A stretch of 8,999 nt of DNA from Ruminococcus sp. UBA4383 (GCA_002389995.1 DGRR01000073.1:1-8999), one strand, 5' to 3'; numbered from the stretch's first letter, positions 1 through 6,627 are shown. Program-made: numbers and translations. The notes: a model not told the origin generated them from the sequence alone.

Positions 1-989
1 GTACACCACACAAAGAGTCCGCCCTGCGGTTTGATATAGCTTATTTTCTTTGAGAAACCATTTTCTATATAACCGCACATGAGGTCACATTTTTTGCGGT
101 AGATATCACGGAGTTTTTCAAAATGAGCCTGTCTGTCAACAGTGGTCATGAATCTGTGTGAAACTACCTGCGCCCACATATTTGAATGAACGTCTGAAAC
201 CTGTTTGCATACGACTATTTTCTGTATAATCGGTGCAGGGGCTGAAACAAATCCTGTACGGAATCCGCTTGAAATAATCTTTGAGAAAGTGCTTGAATAG
301 ATAACTCTGCCTTCTGTGTCCATACTCTTTATAGTGGGTACGTTTTCGCCTGCGAATCTGAGTTCGCCGTAGGGGTCATCTTCAAGGATTATGAAATCGT
401 ATTTGCGGGCAAGTTCATAGACAGCCTTTCTTTTTTCGAGAGACATAGTTCTGCCTGTGGGGTTCTGGAAATTGGGTATCAGGTAGAGCATTTTGACATT
501 GGGCTGAACTTTGAGAGTATTTTCAAGTTTTTCGACATTAATTCCGTCGTCGTCCATATCCACTCCCACAAGGTTTACATTATATGACCTGAATGCATTA
601 AGTGAGCCTATAAAGCTCGGTGATTCACAGATGAGAGTATCTCCCTCATTGAGCAGTACCTTACATGAAAGTTCATTAGCCTGCTGACCGCCTGATGTAA
701 CGATAAGCTCATCAAATTCCTTATGGAAACAGCCTTTTGAGGCAAGCCATTCCTTAAGGAAATCACGCAGAGGCGTATAACCTTCGGTGACGCTGTACTG
801 TAAGGCGAGAATGGGGTCATCTCTGAGGAGTTCCGCTGAAATTTCGGCTATTCTCTCTTTCGGGAAAGCTTCGGGAGCGGGATTTCCTGCGGCAAATGAA
901 ATAACCTCAGGGTCTGCTGTAAATTTAAGTATTTCCCTTATAGCAGAAGCTTGGAGCTTGCTAACCTTATCGGAAAATTTATATTCCAT
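1..989 (-). CDS. PLP-dependent aminotransferase, LysN/MocR-like class I/II (3' end cut off by the window)
   Basis: A fold-type I aminotransferase that moves amino groups between an amino acid and a 2-oxoacid through pyridoxal phosphate in the cytoplasm. The N-terminal region EYKFSDKVSKLQASAIREIL is typical of the LysN/2-aminoadipate aminotransferase group. Numbered from the ATG at 989, visible residues include N176 in PNFQNPTG, D204 and Y207 in EDDPYGEL (pyridine nitrogen and ring oxygen contacts), the Schiff-base lysine K237 in STFSK, and R244 in GFRTGF (phosphate). About 329 residues are visible; a family member of about 390-400 would lack only the last 60-70, including the substrate-carboxylate arginine. 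An in-frame ATG at 1010 would add seven residues (MKGWFFK). I prefer 989 because it matches homologue N-termini and has GAAAGG upstream, although 13 nt away. No helix-turn-helix domain is present, so it is not a full MocR regulator. The substrate cannot be told from sequence. Confidence 0.88.
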   Translation of the reverse strand, partial: MEYKFSDKVSKLQASAIREILKFTADPEVISFAAGNPAPEAFPKERIAEISAELLRDDPILALQYSVTEGYTPLRDFLKEWLASKGCFHKEFDELIVTSGGQQANELSCKVLLNEGDTLICESPSFIGSLNAFRSYNVNLVGVDMDDDGINVEKLENTLKVQPNVKMLYLIPNFQNPTGRTMSLEKRKAVYELARKYDFIILEDDPYGELRFAGENVPTIKSMDTEGRVIYSSTFSKIISSGFRTGFVSAPAPIIQKIVVCKQVSDVHSNMWAQVVSHRFMTTVDRQAHFEKLRDIYRKKCDLMCGYIENGFSKKISYIKPQGGLFVWC

Positions 990-1035
990 TTTAAAAAACC
1001 AGCCTTTCATTTAATTTGCAATAAGCCTATCATAT

Positions 1036-1064
1036 ATTATAACACATATTTTTGATTTGTGCAA
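1036..1064 (-). promoter_or_regulatory. SigA-type promoter of the aminotransferase gene
   Basis: Read on the minus strand, a -35 box TTGCAC (1064-1059) and a perfect -10 box TATAAT (1041-1036) are separated by exactly 17 bp. Transcription would start near 1029, leaving a leader of about 20-40 nt. The match to the vegetative sigma consensus is strong; its activity is inferred. Confidence 0.75.
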
Positions 1065-1080
1065 CATATATTTTTATTAA
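1052..1080 (+). promoter_or_regulatory. Probable SigA-type promoter of the flippase gene
   Basis: TTGATT (1052-1057), 17 bp, then TATTAA (1075-1080) on the plus strand. Its -35 box lies inside the spacer of the divergent aminotransferase promoter, so the two promoters overlap and could compete for RNA polymerase. The leader that follows (1081-1134) is very AT-rich and contains a weak 8-bp A/T stem (1089-1096 with 1106-1113). The boxes are less perfect than in the divergent promoter. Confidence 0.45.
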
Positions 1081-1134
1081 AAACACGAAAAAATCAAAAT
1101 TTTTCTGATTTTTCCAAAAAAACTGGGGGGACAT

Positions 1135-2736
1135 ATGAAAAAACAGAATTTCCTCAAAGGCTCAATTATCCTTATGCTGTCGGCTGTAATTGCAAAAGCT
1201 CTCGGTGCATTGTTCAAAATACCGCTTACAAATATACTCGGCGGTGTGGGAATGAGTTATTTCAGCAGTGCATACAGTCTGTTTATGCCTTTGTATGCAC
1301 TGACTACAACGGGGCTTTCCTCGGCAGTCGCAAGAATGACAGCTAAAAATATAACTCTCGGTATGTATAAAAATATAAGAAAAATACGTCTTACTGCACA
1401 TATAATATTTTCATCGGTGGGACTGGCAGGCAGTACGGTTATATTTTTCCTTGCAAAACCTTTCAGCGCATATTCCGCAGGAAATCCTGACGGCTGGCTT
1501 GCAGCGGCTATGATTTCGCCTGCGGTGCTTTTCGGCTGTATTACAGCAGTTGAGCGTGGATATTACGAGGGTATGAGCAATATGTATCCTACGGCATTAT
1601 CGCAGGCGGCTGAGGGAATCGTAAAAGTTACGGCAGGGCTGTGGCTGTGCGGATACGTTTCGCAGAACAGCAGTTATTTCCTTGAATTTTTCCCTGATAT
1701 ACATGATGTCCGTGCATTGTCTGCGGCGGCTGGAATACTTGGGGTGACGCTTTCATCACTGGGAGCGGTTATATTTTTTCTTATACTGTCAGTTTTCAGA
1801 ATAAAAACTCCCACGGTTAAAAATGATAAAGTTCTGACTTTCCGTGAAATATCCCATGAACTTATTAAAAATGCCCTCCCCACGGGTATAAGTGCAGTCG
1901 TTACAAATCTCACCGCCCTGATAGATATGTGGACTGTTATCGGCTGTATTTCGGGATATTCATATAATAATATCCCTGTCGGAATATCAGAAGAAGAATT
2001 TCCGCAGTTTGTCTATGGTTCATTTGCAGGAATCGCCCTGACTGTATTCAATCTTGTCCCCTCAGTCACGAATATGCTTGGAAAAGGCATACTTCCCGTA
2101 ATTACTCAGGCTTGGGAAAATCATGACAGTAAATCACTCAATTCAAACACATCTCAGGCACTTTTTACAGCGTCTTTCATAGCTGTACCATGTGCTGTGG
2201 GAATGGGTATATTATCGGAACAGATACTTGATTTTTTATTTTCCCGTCAGGCTGATGAAGCGGATTTATGCGTAGTACCGCTGAAAATTCTTATGTTCGG
2301 AATGGTCTGTCTCTGTCTTTCGTTTCCTGTTTTCAGTATGCTTCAGGCAATAGGAAAAGCGGCAGTCCCCATGAAAATAATGCTCATAGGCACTGCCGTA
2401 AAACTTACAGGAAATCTTTTATTAATCCCGCTCATGGGAATAAACGGGGCGGCTCTTTCAACATCTGTCTGCTATGCTGTCATACTTATAGTATCGGCAC
2501 TTATATATTTCAGAACCGCAGATATACATATTGAAACATCACCGTTTATATCTGTTTTGTATTCGGGAATAATGTGTGGAGGTGCGGCATGGCTTGCGGA
2601 GGATATCGCATCAAAAAACAATGCCTCTCCCCTGATAACCATAATTATTTCGGCAATATCAGGCGGAGGATTTTACATAATATCAATTCTGCTTTCAAAC
2701 GGAAAACATACAAAATTTCTGCCTGCAAGGAATTAA
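1135..2736 (+). CDS. SpoVB/MATE-like polysaccharide or lipid-linked precursor flippase
   Basis: A 533-residue polytopic membrane protein of the MATE-like/MurJ (MVF) superfamily, closest in appearance to SpoVB. Hydrophobic segments run through the whole length, consistent with about 14 helices. The N-terminal KKQNFLKGSIILMLSAVIAK, the region around residues 141-160 (RGYYEGMSNMYPTALSQ) and the LIPLMGINGAALST stretch are typical of the SpoVB/polysaccharide exporter group. Members move undecaprenyl-linked precursors (lipid II, cortex or surface polysaccharide units) across the cytoplasmic membrane. The length fits SpoVB (about 520 residues). The start is fixed by a G-rich ribosome site GGGGGG at 1125-1130, 4 nt before the ATG. 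The exact substrate is unknown, and a sporulation role is doubtful because ruminococci are generally not seen to sporulate. The gene stands alone, with the next gene convergent. Confidence 0.85.
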   Translation: MKKQNFLKGSIILMLSAVIAKALGALFKIPLTNILGGVGMSYFSSAYSLFMPLYALTTTGLSSAVARMTAKNITLGMYKNIRKIRLTAHIIFSSVGLAGSTVIFFLAKPFSAYSAGNPDGWLAAAMISPAVLFGCITAVERGYYEGMSNMYPTALSQAAEGIVKVTAGLWLCGYVSQNSSYFLEFFPDIHDVRALSAAAGILGVTLSSLGAVIFFLILSVFRIKTPTVKNDKVLTFREISHELIKNALPTGISAVVTNLTALIDMWTVIGCISGYSYNNIPVGISEEEFPQFVYGSFAGIALTVFNLVPSVTNMLGKGILPVITQAWENHDSKSLNSNTSQALFTASFIAVPCAVGMGILSEQILDFLFSRQADEADLCVVPLKILMFGMVCLCLSFPVFSMLQAIGKAAVPMKIMLIGTAVKLTGNLLLIPLMGINGAALSTSVCYAVILIVSALIYFRTADIHIETSPFISVLYSGIMCGGAAWLAEDIASKNNASPLITIIISAISGGGFYIISILLSNGKHTKFLPARN

Positions 2737-3407
2737 ATCCTGTGACAGCCTCCGTTATGGGTATAGGCGCAGTTTTCCCTTAAATTACAGCCTGCACAGC
2801 CTTTTTTAACTTCATTGGAGGGCGGATTTTCGGATATGCCTATTATAGCCGTCACGGATTTTGACGGTATAAGCAGAAAATTATCCGTAACTGTAAGACC
2901 TATTCTTCTCTGTGCATTGAGAGATGTTATAAAATCTTTCTGCGATGATATTGGCAAATCCCCATAGCCTGCACTGAAACGCCATGTCCTGTACGGTGCA
3001 TTTATTTTACTGAATATTTCTTCCTCTATCTTGTCGCATAGTTGTTCTATTGCTGTACTGCAAAGGCAGTCTACTGCAAGGGATTCCGCCATATTTGTGA
3101 CAGCAGTCTGACGTATAAGCTTATCAGCCTCCGCTGAAACAGTTGCGGCAAATATTACAGCCTTTGTACAGCCTTTGAGATGTTTTTTTATGTCATTACC
3201 TCTGAGAGTATTTTCCATTACGGATAATCTGACACCATTTTCTGTAAATTCGATATCTGATTCACGGTAGACGTAATTCGGTCTTAATTTTTCTCTGACT
3301 ATTGGTTCATATTTATCGAGTATATCATTTACAGACTTGTCGGGCTGACCTTTTACGCCCATATATCTTGCGGCTTCGGATTTTGAAAGCATATCCAGTT
3401 TTATCAT
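2733..3407 (-). CDS. Stand-alone vitamin B12-dependent methionine synthase activation-domain protein
   Basis: This 224-residue protein corresponds to the C-terminal reactivation domain of MetH, the S-adenosylmethionine-binding module that supports reductive remethylation of cob(II)alamin when the enzyme becomes oxidised. The key motif is RFSAGYGD at 143-150, matching the RxxxGY signature of the family, followed by a QRRIGLTVT...IPSKSVTAIIGIS core (residues 166-192). In many Clostridia this domain is encoded apart from a shortened MetH, and the metF neighbour supports the assignment. Its ATG overlaps the metF stop by 4 nt (ATGA), so translation is probably coupled. The C-terminus carries four cysteines (C204, C207, C213, C221), suggesting a metal or Fe-S site; that is inference. 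No metH lies in the window. The gene ends tail-to-tail with the flippase gene, the two stops sharing TTAA at 2733-2736. Confidence 0.87.
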   Translation of the reverse strand: MIKLDMLSKSEAARYMGVKGQPDKSVNDILDKYEPIVREKLRPNYVYRESDIEFTENGVRLSVMENTLRGNDIKKHLKGCTKAVIFAATVSAEADKLIRQTAVTNMAESLAVDCLCSTAIEQLCDKIEEEIFSKINAPYRTWRFSAGYGDLPISSQKDFITSLNAQRRIGLTVTDNFLLIPSKSVTAIIGISENPPSNEVKKGCAGCNLRENCAYTHNGGCHRI

Positions 3408-4264
3408 ACATTAATTATACCCTTTACAGCATCACTTATTTTTCTTGCCACATAGGGATTATTCATAGTATACAGATGTATACCTTCCGCACCGCCTGCG
3501 AGGAGGTCAACAATCTGGTCTATTGCATAGGCAATTCCAGCATCTCTGAGTGCTTCGGGGTTATGTTCATATTTCTGCATTATCTTTACGAATTTATGCG
3601 GCAGGCTTGCACCGCAGGTTGTTACCATTCTTTCAATCTGTCTTTTATTTACAACGGGCATAATCCCCGCTTCAATCGGAACATTTATTCCTGAACATAC
3701 AGCTTTTTCCCTGAAATAATAAAAATATGAATTGTCAAAGAAAAGCTGTGATATTAAATGGTCTGCACCTGCATTTACTTTTATTTTAAGGTTGTCGATA
3801 TCTCTTTCAAGGCTTTCCGCATCGGGGTGACCCTCAGGATAACAGGCAGCGGCTATATCAAATTCTCCTTTGCTGTTTATATATTCTATCAGGTCGCTTG
3901 CGTGGAGAAAATCTTTTTTCGGAGGTATTTCGGGGTTTATATCCCCTCTCAGTGCGAGAATGTTTTCAATGCCTCTATTTTGTATTTCTGAAAGAGTTCC
4001 TGATATTTCATCTTTTGTATAGTTTATGCATGGGAGATGTATCATAGGTGTTATGCCGTATTCCTTAACTTTTGAAGCGAGGTCAAGGGCAAGTGCATTG
4101 TTGCTGCTTCCGCCCGCACTGAATGTCACGCTTATAAAGTCGGGATTAAGTTCACGCAGTTCATCAATTGTATCATAGATGACATCTATTGTGCTTGTTT
4201 TCTTGGGCGGAAAAACTTCAAAGGAAAAAACCGTCTTTTTTTCAAATAAATCTCTGATTTTCAT
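3404..4264 (-). CDS. metF: 5,10-methylenetetrahydrofolate reductase
   Basis: A FAD-dependent (beta/alpha)8-barrel enzyme that reduces 5,10-methylene-THF to 5-methyl-THF, the methyl donor for methionine synthase. The protein has 286 residues, the usual bacterial MetF size. Visible motifs are SFEVFPPK (14-21, with the proposed catalytic glutamate E16), LALRGD (103-108, with the folate/flavin-site aspartate D108), CYPEGHP (141-147) and SQLFFD (172-177, with Q173). I chose the ATG at 4264 because a G5 ribosome site (4276-4272) lies 7 nt upstream. A TTG at 4285 would extend it by seven residues into the end of ung but has no comparable support. It starts 13 nt after the ung stop and overlaps the MetH-reactivation gene by 4 nt, so the three are probably co-transcribed. 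The bacterial enzyme normally uses NAD(P)H; a ferredoxin-linked variant cannot be excluded. Confidence 0.95.
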   Translation of the reverse strand: MKIRDLFEKKTVFSFEVFPPKKTSTIDVIYDTIDELRELNPDFISVTFSAGGSSNNALALDLASKVKEYGITPMIHLPCINYTKDEISGTLSEIQNRGIENILALRGDINPEIPPKKDFLHASDLIEYINSKGEFDIAAACYPEGHPDAESLERDIDNLKIKVNAGADHLISQLFFDNSYFYYFREKAVCSGINVPIEAGIMPVVNKRQIERMVTTCGASLPHKFVKIMQKYEHNPEALRDAGIAYAIDQIVDLLAGGAEGIHLYTMNNPYVARKISDAVKGIINV

Positions 4265-4271
4265 AAAATTA

Positions 4272-4276
4272 CCCCC
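4272..4276 (-). promoter_or_regulatory. Ribosome binding site that decides the metF start
   Basis: On the minus strand a run of five G precedes the ATG at 4264 by 7 nt. It favours that ATG over the in-frame TTG at 4285. The site sits in the 13-nt gap after the ung stop codon. Confidence 0.6.
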
Positions 4277-4277
4277 A

Positions 4278-4949
4278 TTAGTCAATTGACCAGTCTATCT
4301 CGTCAATTCCATTATTTCTTAAAAATTCATTGGCTTGTGAAAAATGTCTGCACCCGAAAAATCCGTTATACGCTGAAAGCGGACTTGGGTGTGCTGATTT
4401 GAGAATACAATGCTGTTTGCCGGTTATAAATTTTGACTTTGCCTTTGCATCTCCTCCCCATAACATGAAAACTATCGGTTTTTCGTGCAGATTGAGAAGT
4501 TTTATGACATCTGTGGTAAATTCTTCCCAGCCGATATTTCTGTGACTTCTCGCCTGTCCTGCCCTGACTGTGAGGACGGAATTTAACAATAATACTCCGT
4601 TCTGCGCCCATTTTGTCAAATCTCCGTGTTTGCCCATATTGTTTATTCCCACATCTGCATATATCTCCTTGAATATATTGACAAGTGAGGGCGGAGGTGC
4701 TACGCCTTTCTGCACTGAAAAGCTCAGTCCGTGTGCCTGACCTTCACCGTGATAGGGGTCTTGTCCGATTATCACACATTTCACATTTTCATATGAAGTA
4801 TATTTGAACGCATTGAAAATGTCATACATTCCGGGAAATATGCGCTGTGTTCTGTACTCATTTATGAGGGTCTGTCTTAATTTGAGATAATACTCCTTTT
4901 TAAATTCGTCTTTGAGAAGTTCGTCCCAGTCATTTCCAAAATTTACCAT
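4278..4949 (-). CDS. ung: Uracil-DNA glycosylase, family 1
   Basis: Removes uracil from DNA by cutting the N-glycosidic bond, starting base-excision repair. The 223-residue length is standard for bacterial Ung. All diagnostic motifs are present: GQDPYHG at 62-68 with the water-activating D64, the PPPSL loop at 85-89, LLLNSVLTV at 120-128 with the uracil-reading asparagine N123, LWG at 163-165, and HPSPLSA at 187-193 with the catalytic H187 and the DNA-intercalating leucine L191. The start at 4949 has a good AAGGAG site 5 nt upstream. The gene heads a tight minus-strand run with metF and the MetH reactivation protein. This looks like transcriptional convenience; no functional tie to folate is evident beyond nucleotide metabolism. 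I could not find a convincing promoter in the 72-bp gap upstream, so read-through from the DUF2500-like gene is possible. Confidence 0.96.
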   Translation of the reverse strand: MVNFGNDWDELLKDEFKKEYYLKLRQTLINEYRTQRIFPGMYDIFNAFKYTSYENVKCVIIGQDPYHGEGQAHGLSFSVQKGVAPPPSLVNIFKEIYADVGINNMGKHGDLTKWAQNGVLLLNSVLTVRAGQARSHRNIGWEEFTTDVIKLLNLHEKPIVFMLWGGDAKAKSKFITGKQHCILKSAHPSPLSAYNGFFGCRHFSQANEFLRNNGIDEIDWSID

Positions 4950-4997
4950 AATTGCTCCTTTTCATATAGATTTTATATGTAAACTATATTGCAAATC

Positions 4998-5015
4998 GGG
5001 CGACACCTGCCGCCC
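4998..5015 (-). other. GC-rich hairpin between the DUF2500-like gene and ung
   Basis: GGGCG (4998-5002) and CGCCC (5011-5015) form a 5-bp all-GC stem with an 8-nt loop, just after the DUF2500-like stop codon. Only a short ATTT follows on the minus strand, so at most it is a weak terminator or attenuator. Confidence 0.3.
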
Positions 5016-5021
5016 ATTGTA

Positions 5022-5561
5022 TTAACTGTTGTATACAATATCTTCGTAATACTTGAATTTTACAAGCTTATTTCTTCTGTATGTAAGAGAACCCTGCTGA
5101 TTGAAGGGTATTTTTTCATAAGCATCTCTTGAACATTCAATTTTGACTTTTTTTCCTTTTCTTGTTATGAATACAAGTTCATAGTATTCATCGACAAGTC
5201 TTGTCTGACCTGTGCTTTCTATTATTCTCAGGCGGTCGTCACTTTTCTGTATAAGAGTAGCCATTTCGACGATTGCTTCTGATGAAGTTCTGCGCTGTTC
5301 GTTTTCATAGGACTGAACCTGCATATTACGGAACCGTCTTACATTTTCCCTGTCATCGGGACTTACATCGACGGGCTGTTCGGTATTGCCCTCTCTGCGT
5401 TTTTTTGCACGGGAATACTTGTCTTCCTGTTCTTTATTTTCGAGAAATTTTGTGATATACCGCATAAACCTGCTGTTTCCGCTGAAAAACAATATAATAA
5501 GTATAAGGACTATGGCGATTCCGCCGAGGACTATCAATAAATTATGAAGCTGGGGTGTCAT
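5022..5561 (-). CDS. Membrane-anchored DUF2500-like protein of unknown function
   Basis: A 179-residue protein with one N-terminal transmembrane helix (about residues 8-26), a charged, probably disordered or helical middle (31-115, rich in K, R, E, Q), and a small C-terminal beta domain (about 121-173). That domain has the pattern YYELVFITRKGKKVKIECS, then an AYEKI turn, then GSLTYRRNKLVKF. This resembles the DUF2500/YhhM pattern of a tyrosine-phenylalanine strand, then G-x-L-x-Y and a closing F. The positively charged segment after the helix suggests the bulk is cytoplasmic. No catalytic residues are apparent and no function is known to me. The ATG at 5561 has an AAGGGAAG ribosome site 5 nt upstream and lies inside the end of the upstream small ORF. 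An in-frame TGA upstream rules out a longer N-terminus. Confidence 0.75.
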   Translation of the reverse strand: MTPQLHNLLIVLGGIAIVLILIILFFSGNSRFMRYITKFLENKEQEDKYSRAKKRREGNTEQPVDVSPDDRENVRRFRNMQVQSYENEQRRTSSEAIVEMATLIQKSDDRLRIIESTGQTRLVDEYYELVFITRKGKKVKIECSRDAYEKIPFNQQGSLTYRRNKLVKFKYYEDIVYNS

Positions 5562-5652
5562 CTGAACTTCCCTTTCCGTATATCATATTTATAAAAAAGT
5601 TCAAATCGCCTGTACCTGAACTTATTTCGCTGAGTTCAAAACTCTCTTTCAT
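5542..5652 (-). CDS. Possible 36-residue small protein overlapping the DUF2500-like gene
   Basis: A short ORF begins MKESFELSEI and ends DDTPAS. It has a nearly perfect ribosome site, GGAGGAG (5664-5658), 5 nt before its ATG, stronger than the site of the following gene. Its last 20 nt overlap the start of the DUF2500-like gene in another frame, an arrangement suited to translational coupling. It is hydrophilic, with no signal peptide or membrane segment, and has a short hydrophobic patch (LNFFINMIYG). It is the first ORF after the promoter at 5780-5808, with a leader of about 120 nt. I do not recognise the protein. It could be a real small protein, a coupling leader, or only a start site that loads ribosomes for the next gene. 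Confidence 0.5.
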   Translation of the reverse strand: MKESFELSEISSGTGDLNFFINMIYGKGSSDDTPAS

Positions 5653-5657
5653 ACAAA

Positions 5658-5664
5658 CTCCTCC
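5658..5664 (-). promoter_or_regulatory. Strong Shine-Dalgarno of the 36-residue ORF
   Basis: GGAGGAG on the minus strand, 5 nt from the ATG at 5652. It is among the best ribosome sites in the window and the main reason to take this small ORF seriously. Confidence 0.6.
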
Positions 5665-5779
5665 ATTAAAATCGTCAAATTTGTGCATTTTTAATCTTGT
5701 GCTTCCGTTCACTGCACTATATTTTCTTCAATATCAGCACAAAGGCGCAATTTCTCCTTTAAAAAAATACCACTTTATT

Positions 5780-5808
5780 ATTATAGTATATTTTTTTGAA
5801 ATTTGCAA
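5780..5808 (-). promoter_or_regulatory. SigA-type promoter for the small ORF and DUF2500-like gene
   Basis: Minus-strand -35 TTGCAA (5808-5803), 17-bp spacer, -10 TATAAT (5785-5780). The start would be near 5773, giving a leader of about 120 nt before the ATG at 5652. The -35 box lies inside the left arm of the inverted repeat at 5798-5826. Confidence 0.72.
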
Positions 5809-5826
5809 GATATAATTGCAAATTTC
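5798..5826. promoter_or_regulatory. Perfect 11-bp inverted repeat between divergent promoters, candidate operator
   Basis: GAAATTTGCAA (5798-5808) and TTGCAAATTTC (5816-5826) are exact reverse complements, separated by the 7-bp GATATAA. The symmetric site covers the -35 boxes of both divergent promoters, so a dimeric regulator bound here would be expected to affect both genes. Part of the symmetry follows from two TTGCAA -35 boxes, because TTGCAA is itself palindromic, but the five extra flanking pairs per arm do not follow from that. No regulator gene lies next to it. Confidence 0.5.
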
Positions 5827-5844
5827 CTTTATTTATGTTATAAT
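5816..5844 (+). promoter_or_regulatory. SigA-type promoter of the ttcA-like gene with extended -10
   Basis: TTGCAA (5816-5821), 17-bp spacer, then TATAAT (5839-5844), preceded by TGT to give an extended -10 (TGnTATAAT). Transcription would start near 5851, leaving a leader of only about 20 nt before the ATG at 5870. Its -35 box is the mirror of the divergent one. Confidence 0.78.
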
Positions 5845-5869
5845 ATTGTTAAAAATAATGGAGGTTTAT

Positions 5870-6580
5870 ATGCAAAAAATACTCGGATATATGCGAAAAG
5901 CCATTAAAGAATACAATTTAATCAAAAACGGTGATAAAATTGCTGTCGGAATTTCGGGCGGAAAAGACAGTCTTGTGCTTCTTTACGGTCTTGCACTCCT
6001 GAAAAAATTTATCGGAATAGATTATGACGTAATCGGTCTGACTATCGACCCGAATTTCAACGGAATAAGCGGAGATTATTCGGCTGTTTCGGAATTTTGC
6101 CAAAATATCGGCGTGGAATACCATATAATTCCCACTCAGATTGCGGAAATAGTTTTTGATGTAAGAAAAGAATCCAATCCATGCAGTCTGTGTTCACGAA
6201 TGAGGAGGGGTGCGCTCCAAAATTCTGCCGAAGAACTCGGCTGTAATAAAATCGCACTCGGTCATAATAAAGATGATGCAATTGAAACTTTTATAATGAA
6301 TCTTTTCAATGAAGGGCGCATCGGTTGTTTTTCTCCTGTTTCATACATGGAGGACAGGAATATGCATATTATCAGACCGCTTATTTTTGCCCCTGAAAAA
6401 GATATCCGCCGTGCTGTAAGAAAAAATAATATTCAGATTGTAAAATCTGCCTGTCCTGCTGACGGTCACACAAACAGACAGAAAACCAAAGAATTTCTTA
6501 TCGAATCCGAAAGAAATGACCACGGATTCAAAGACCGTATATTCGGAGCTTTGAAACGTTCAGGAATTGACGGCTGGTAA
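5870..6580 (+). CDS. ttcA: TtcA-like PP-loop tRNA thiolation ATPase
   Basis: An adenylating (PP-loop) enzyme of the TtcA/TtuA group, which activates a tRNA base with ATP and inserts sulfur using an oxygen-sensitive Fe-S cluster. TtcA makes 2-thiocytidine at tRNA position 32. The 236-residue protein has the PP-loop SGGKDS at 29-34, the cluster motif PCSLC with C105 and C108 followed by RMRRG, LGHNKDD at 130-136, and a third conserved cysteine C195 in KSACPADG. It is shorter than E. coli TtcA (about 310 residues), as usual for Clostridia versions. The start is set by GGAGG at 5860-5864, 5 nt before the ATG; a TTG at 5816 would lie inside the promoter and is rejected. The gene is monocistronic, with its own promoter and a terminator 1 nt past the stop. 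The position modified is inferred from the family; a related base or tRNA is possible. Confidence 0.82.
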   Translation: MQKILGYMRKAIKEYNLIKNGDKIAVGISGGKDSLVLLYGLALLKKFIGIDYDVIGLTIDPNFNGISGDYSAVSEFCQNIGVEYHIIPTQIAEIVFDVRKESNPCSLCSRMRRGALQNSAEELGCNKIALGHNKDDAIETFIMNLFNEGRIGCFSPVSYMEDRNMHIIRPLIFAPEKDIRRAVRKNNIQIVKSACPADGHTNRQKTKEFLIESERNDHGFKDRIFGALKRSGIDGW

Positions 6581-6616
6581 AAATAAAAAACTCTCCTTTC
6601 GGAGAGTTTTTTATTT
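6581..6616. terminator. Bidirectional intrinsic terminator between ttcA and scaE
   Basis: AAATAAAAAACTCTCC (6581-6596) and GGAGAGTTTTTTATTT (6601-6616) pair perfectly over 16 bp around a TTTC loop. Either strand reads as a GC-containing stem followed by a U-tract. It begins at the base after the ttcA stop and lies 11 bp from the scaE stop, so one element can end both convergent transcripts. Confidence 0.93.
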
Positions 6617-6627
6617 ATGAAGAATAA

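Noticed and set aside
4265..4285. TTG start for metF at 4285
   Set aside because: It overlaps the ung end and lacks family similarity; the ATG at 4264 has a G-rich ribosome site 7 nt upstream.
4330..4545. Plus-strand ORFs opposite ung, metF and the reactivase gene (also 3302-3694, 3758-3991)
   Set aside because: They lie antisense to genes with clear motifs, have no ribosome sites, and their translations show only biased shadow composition.
4950..5000. Promoter directly upstream of ung
   Set aside because: A TTGCAA lies at 4989-4994, but no good -10 box is found at 16-18 bp; TATAAA at 4972-4977 has no matching -35.
5719..5760. Leader peptide starting at TTG after AAAGGAG in the 5653-5772 leader
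   Set aside because: It would be only 13 codons, with a non-ATG start too close to the ribosome site. The AAAGG/CCTTT pairing there is only 5 bp, too weak to call a riboswitch or attenuator.
5816..5869. N-terminal extension of the ttcA-like protein from TTG at 5816
   Set aside because: This stretch contains the -35 and -10 boxes, and the ATG at 5870 has GGAGG at ideal spacing and fits the family N-terminus.
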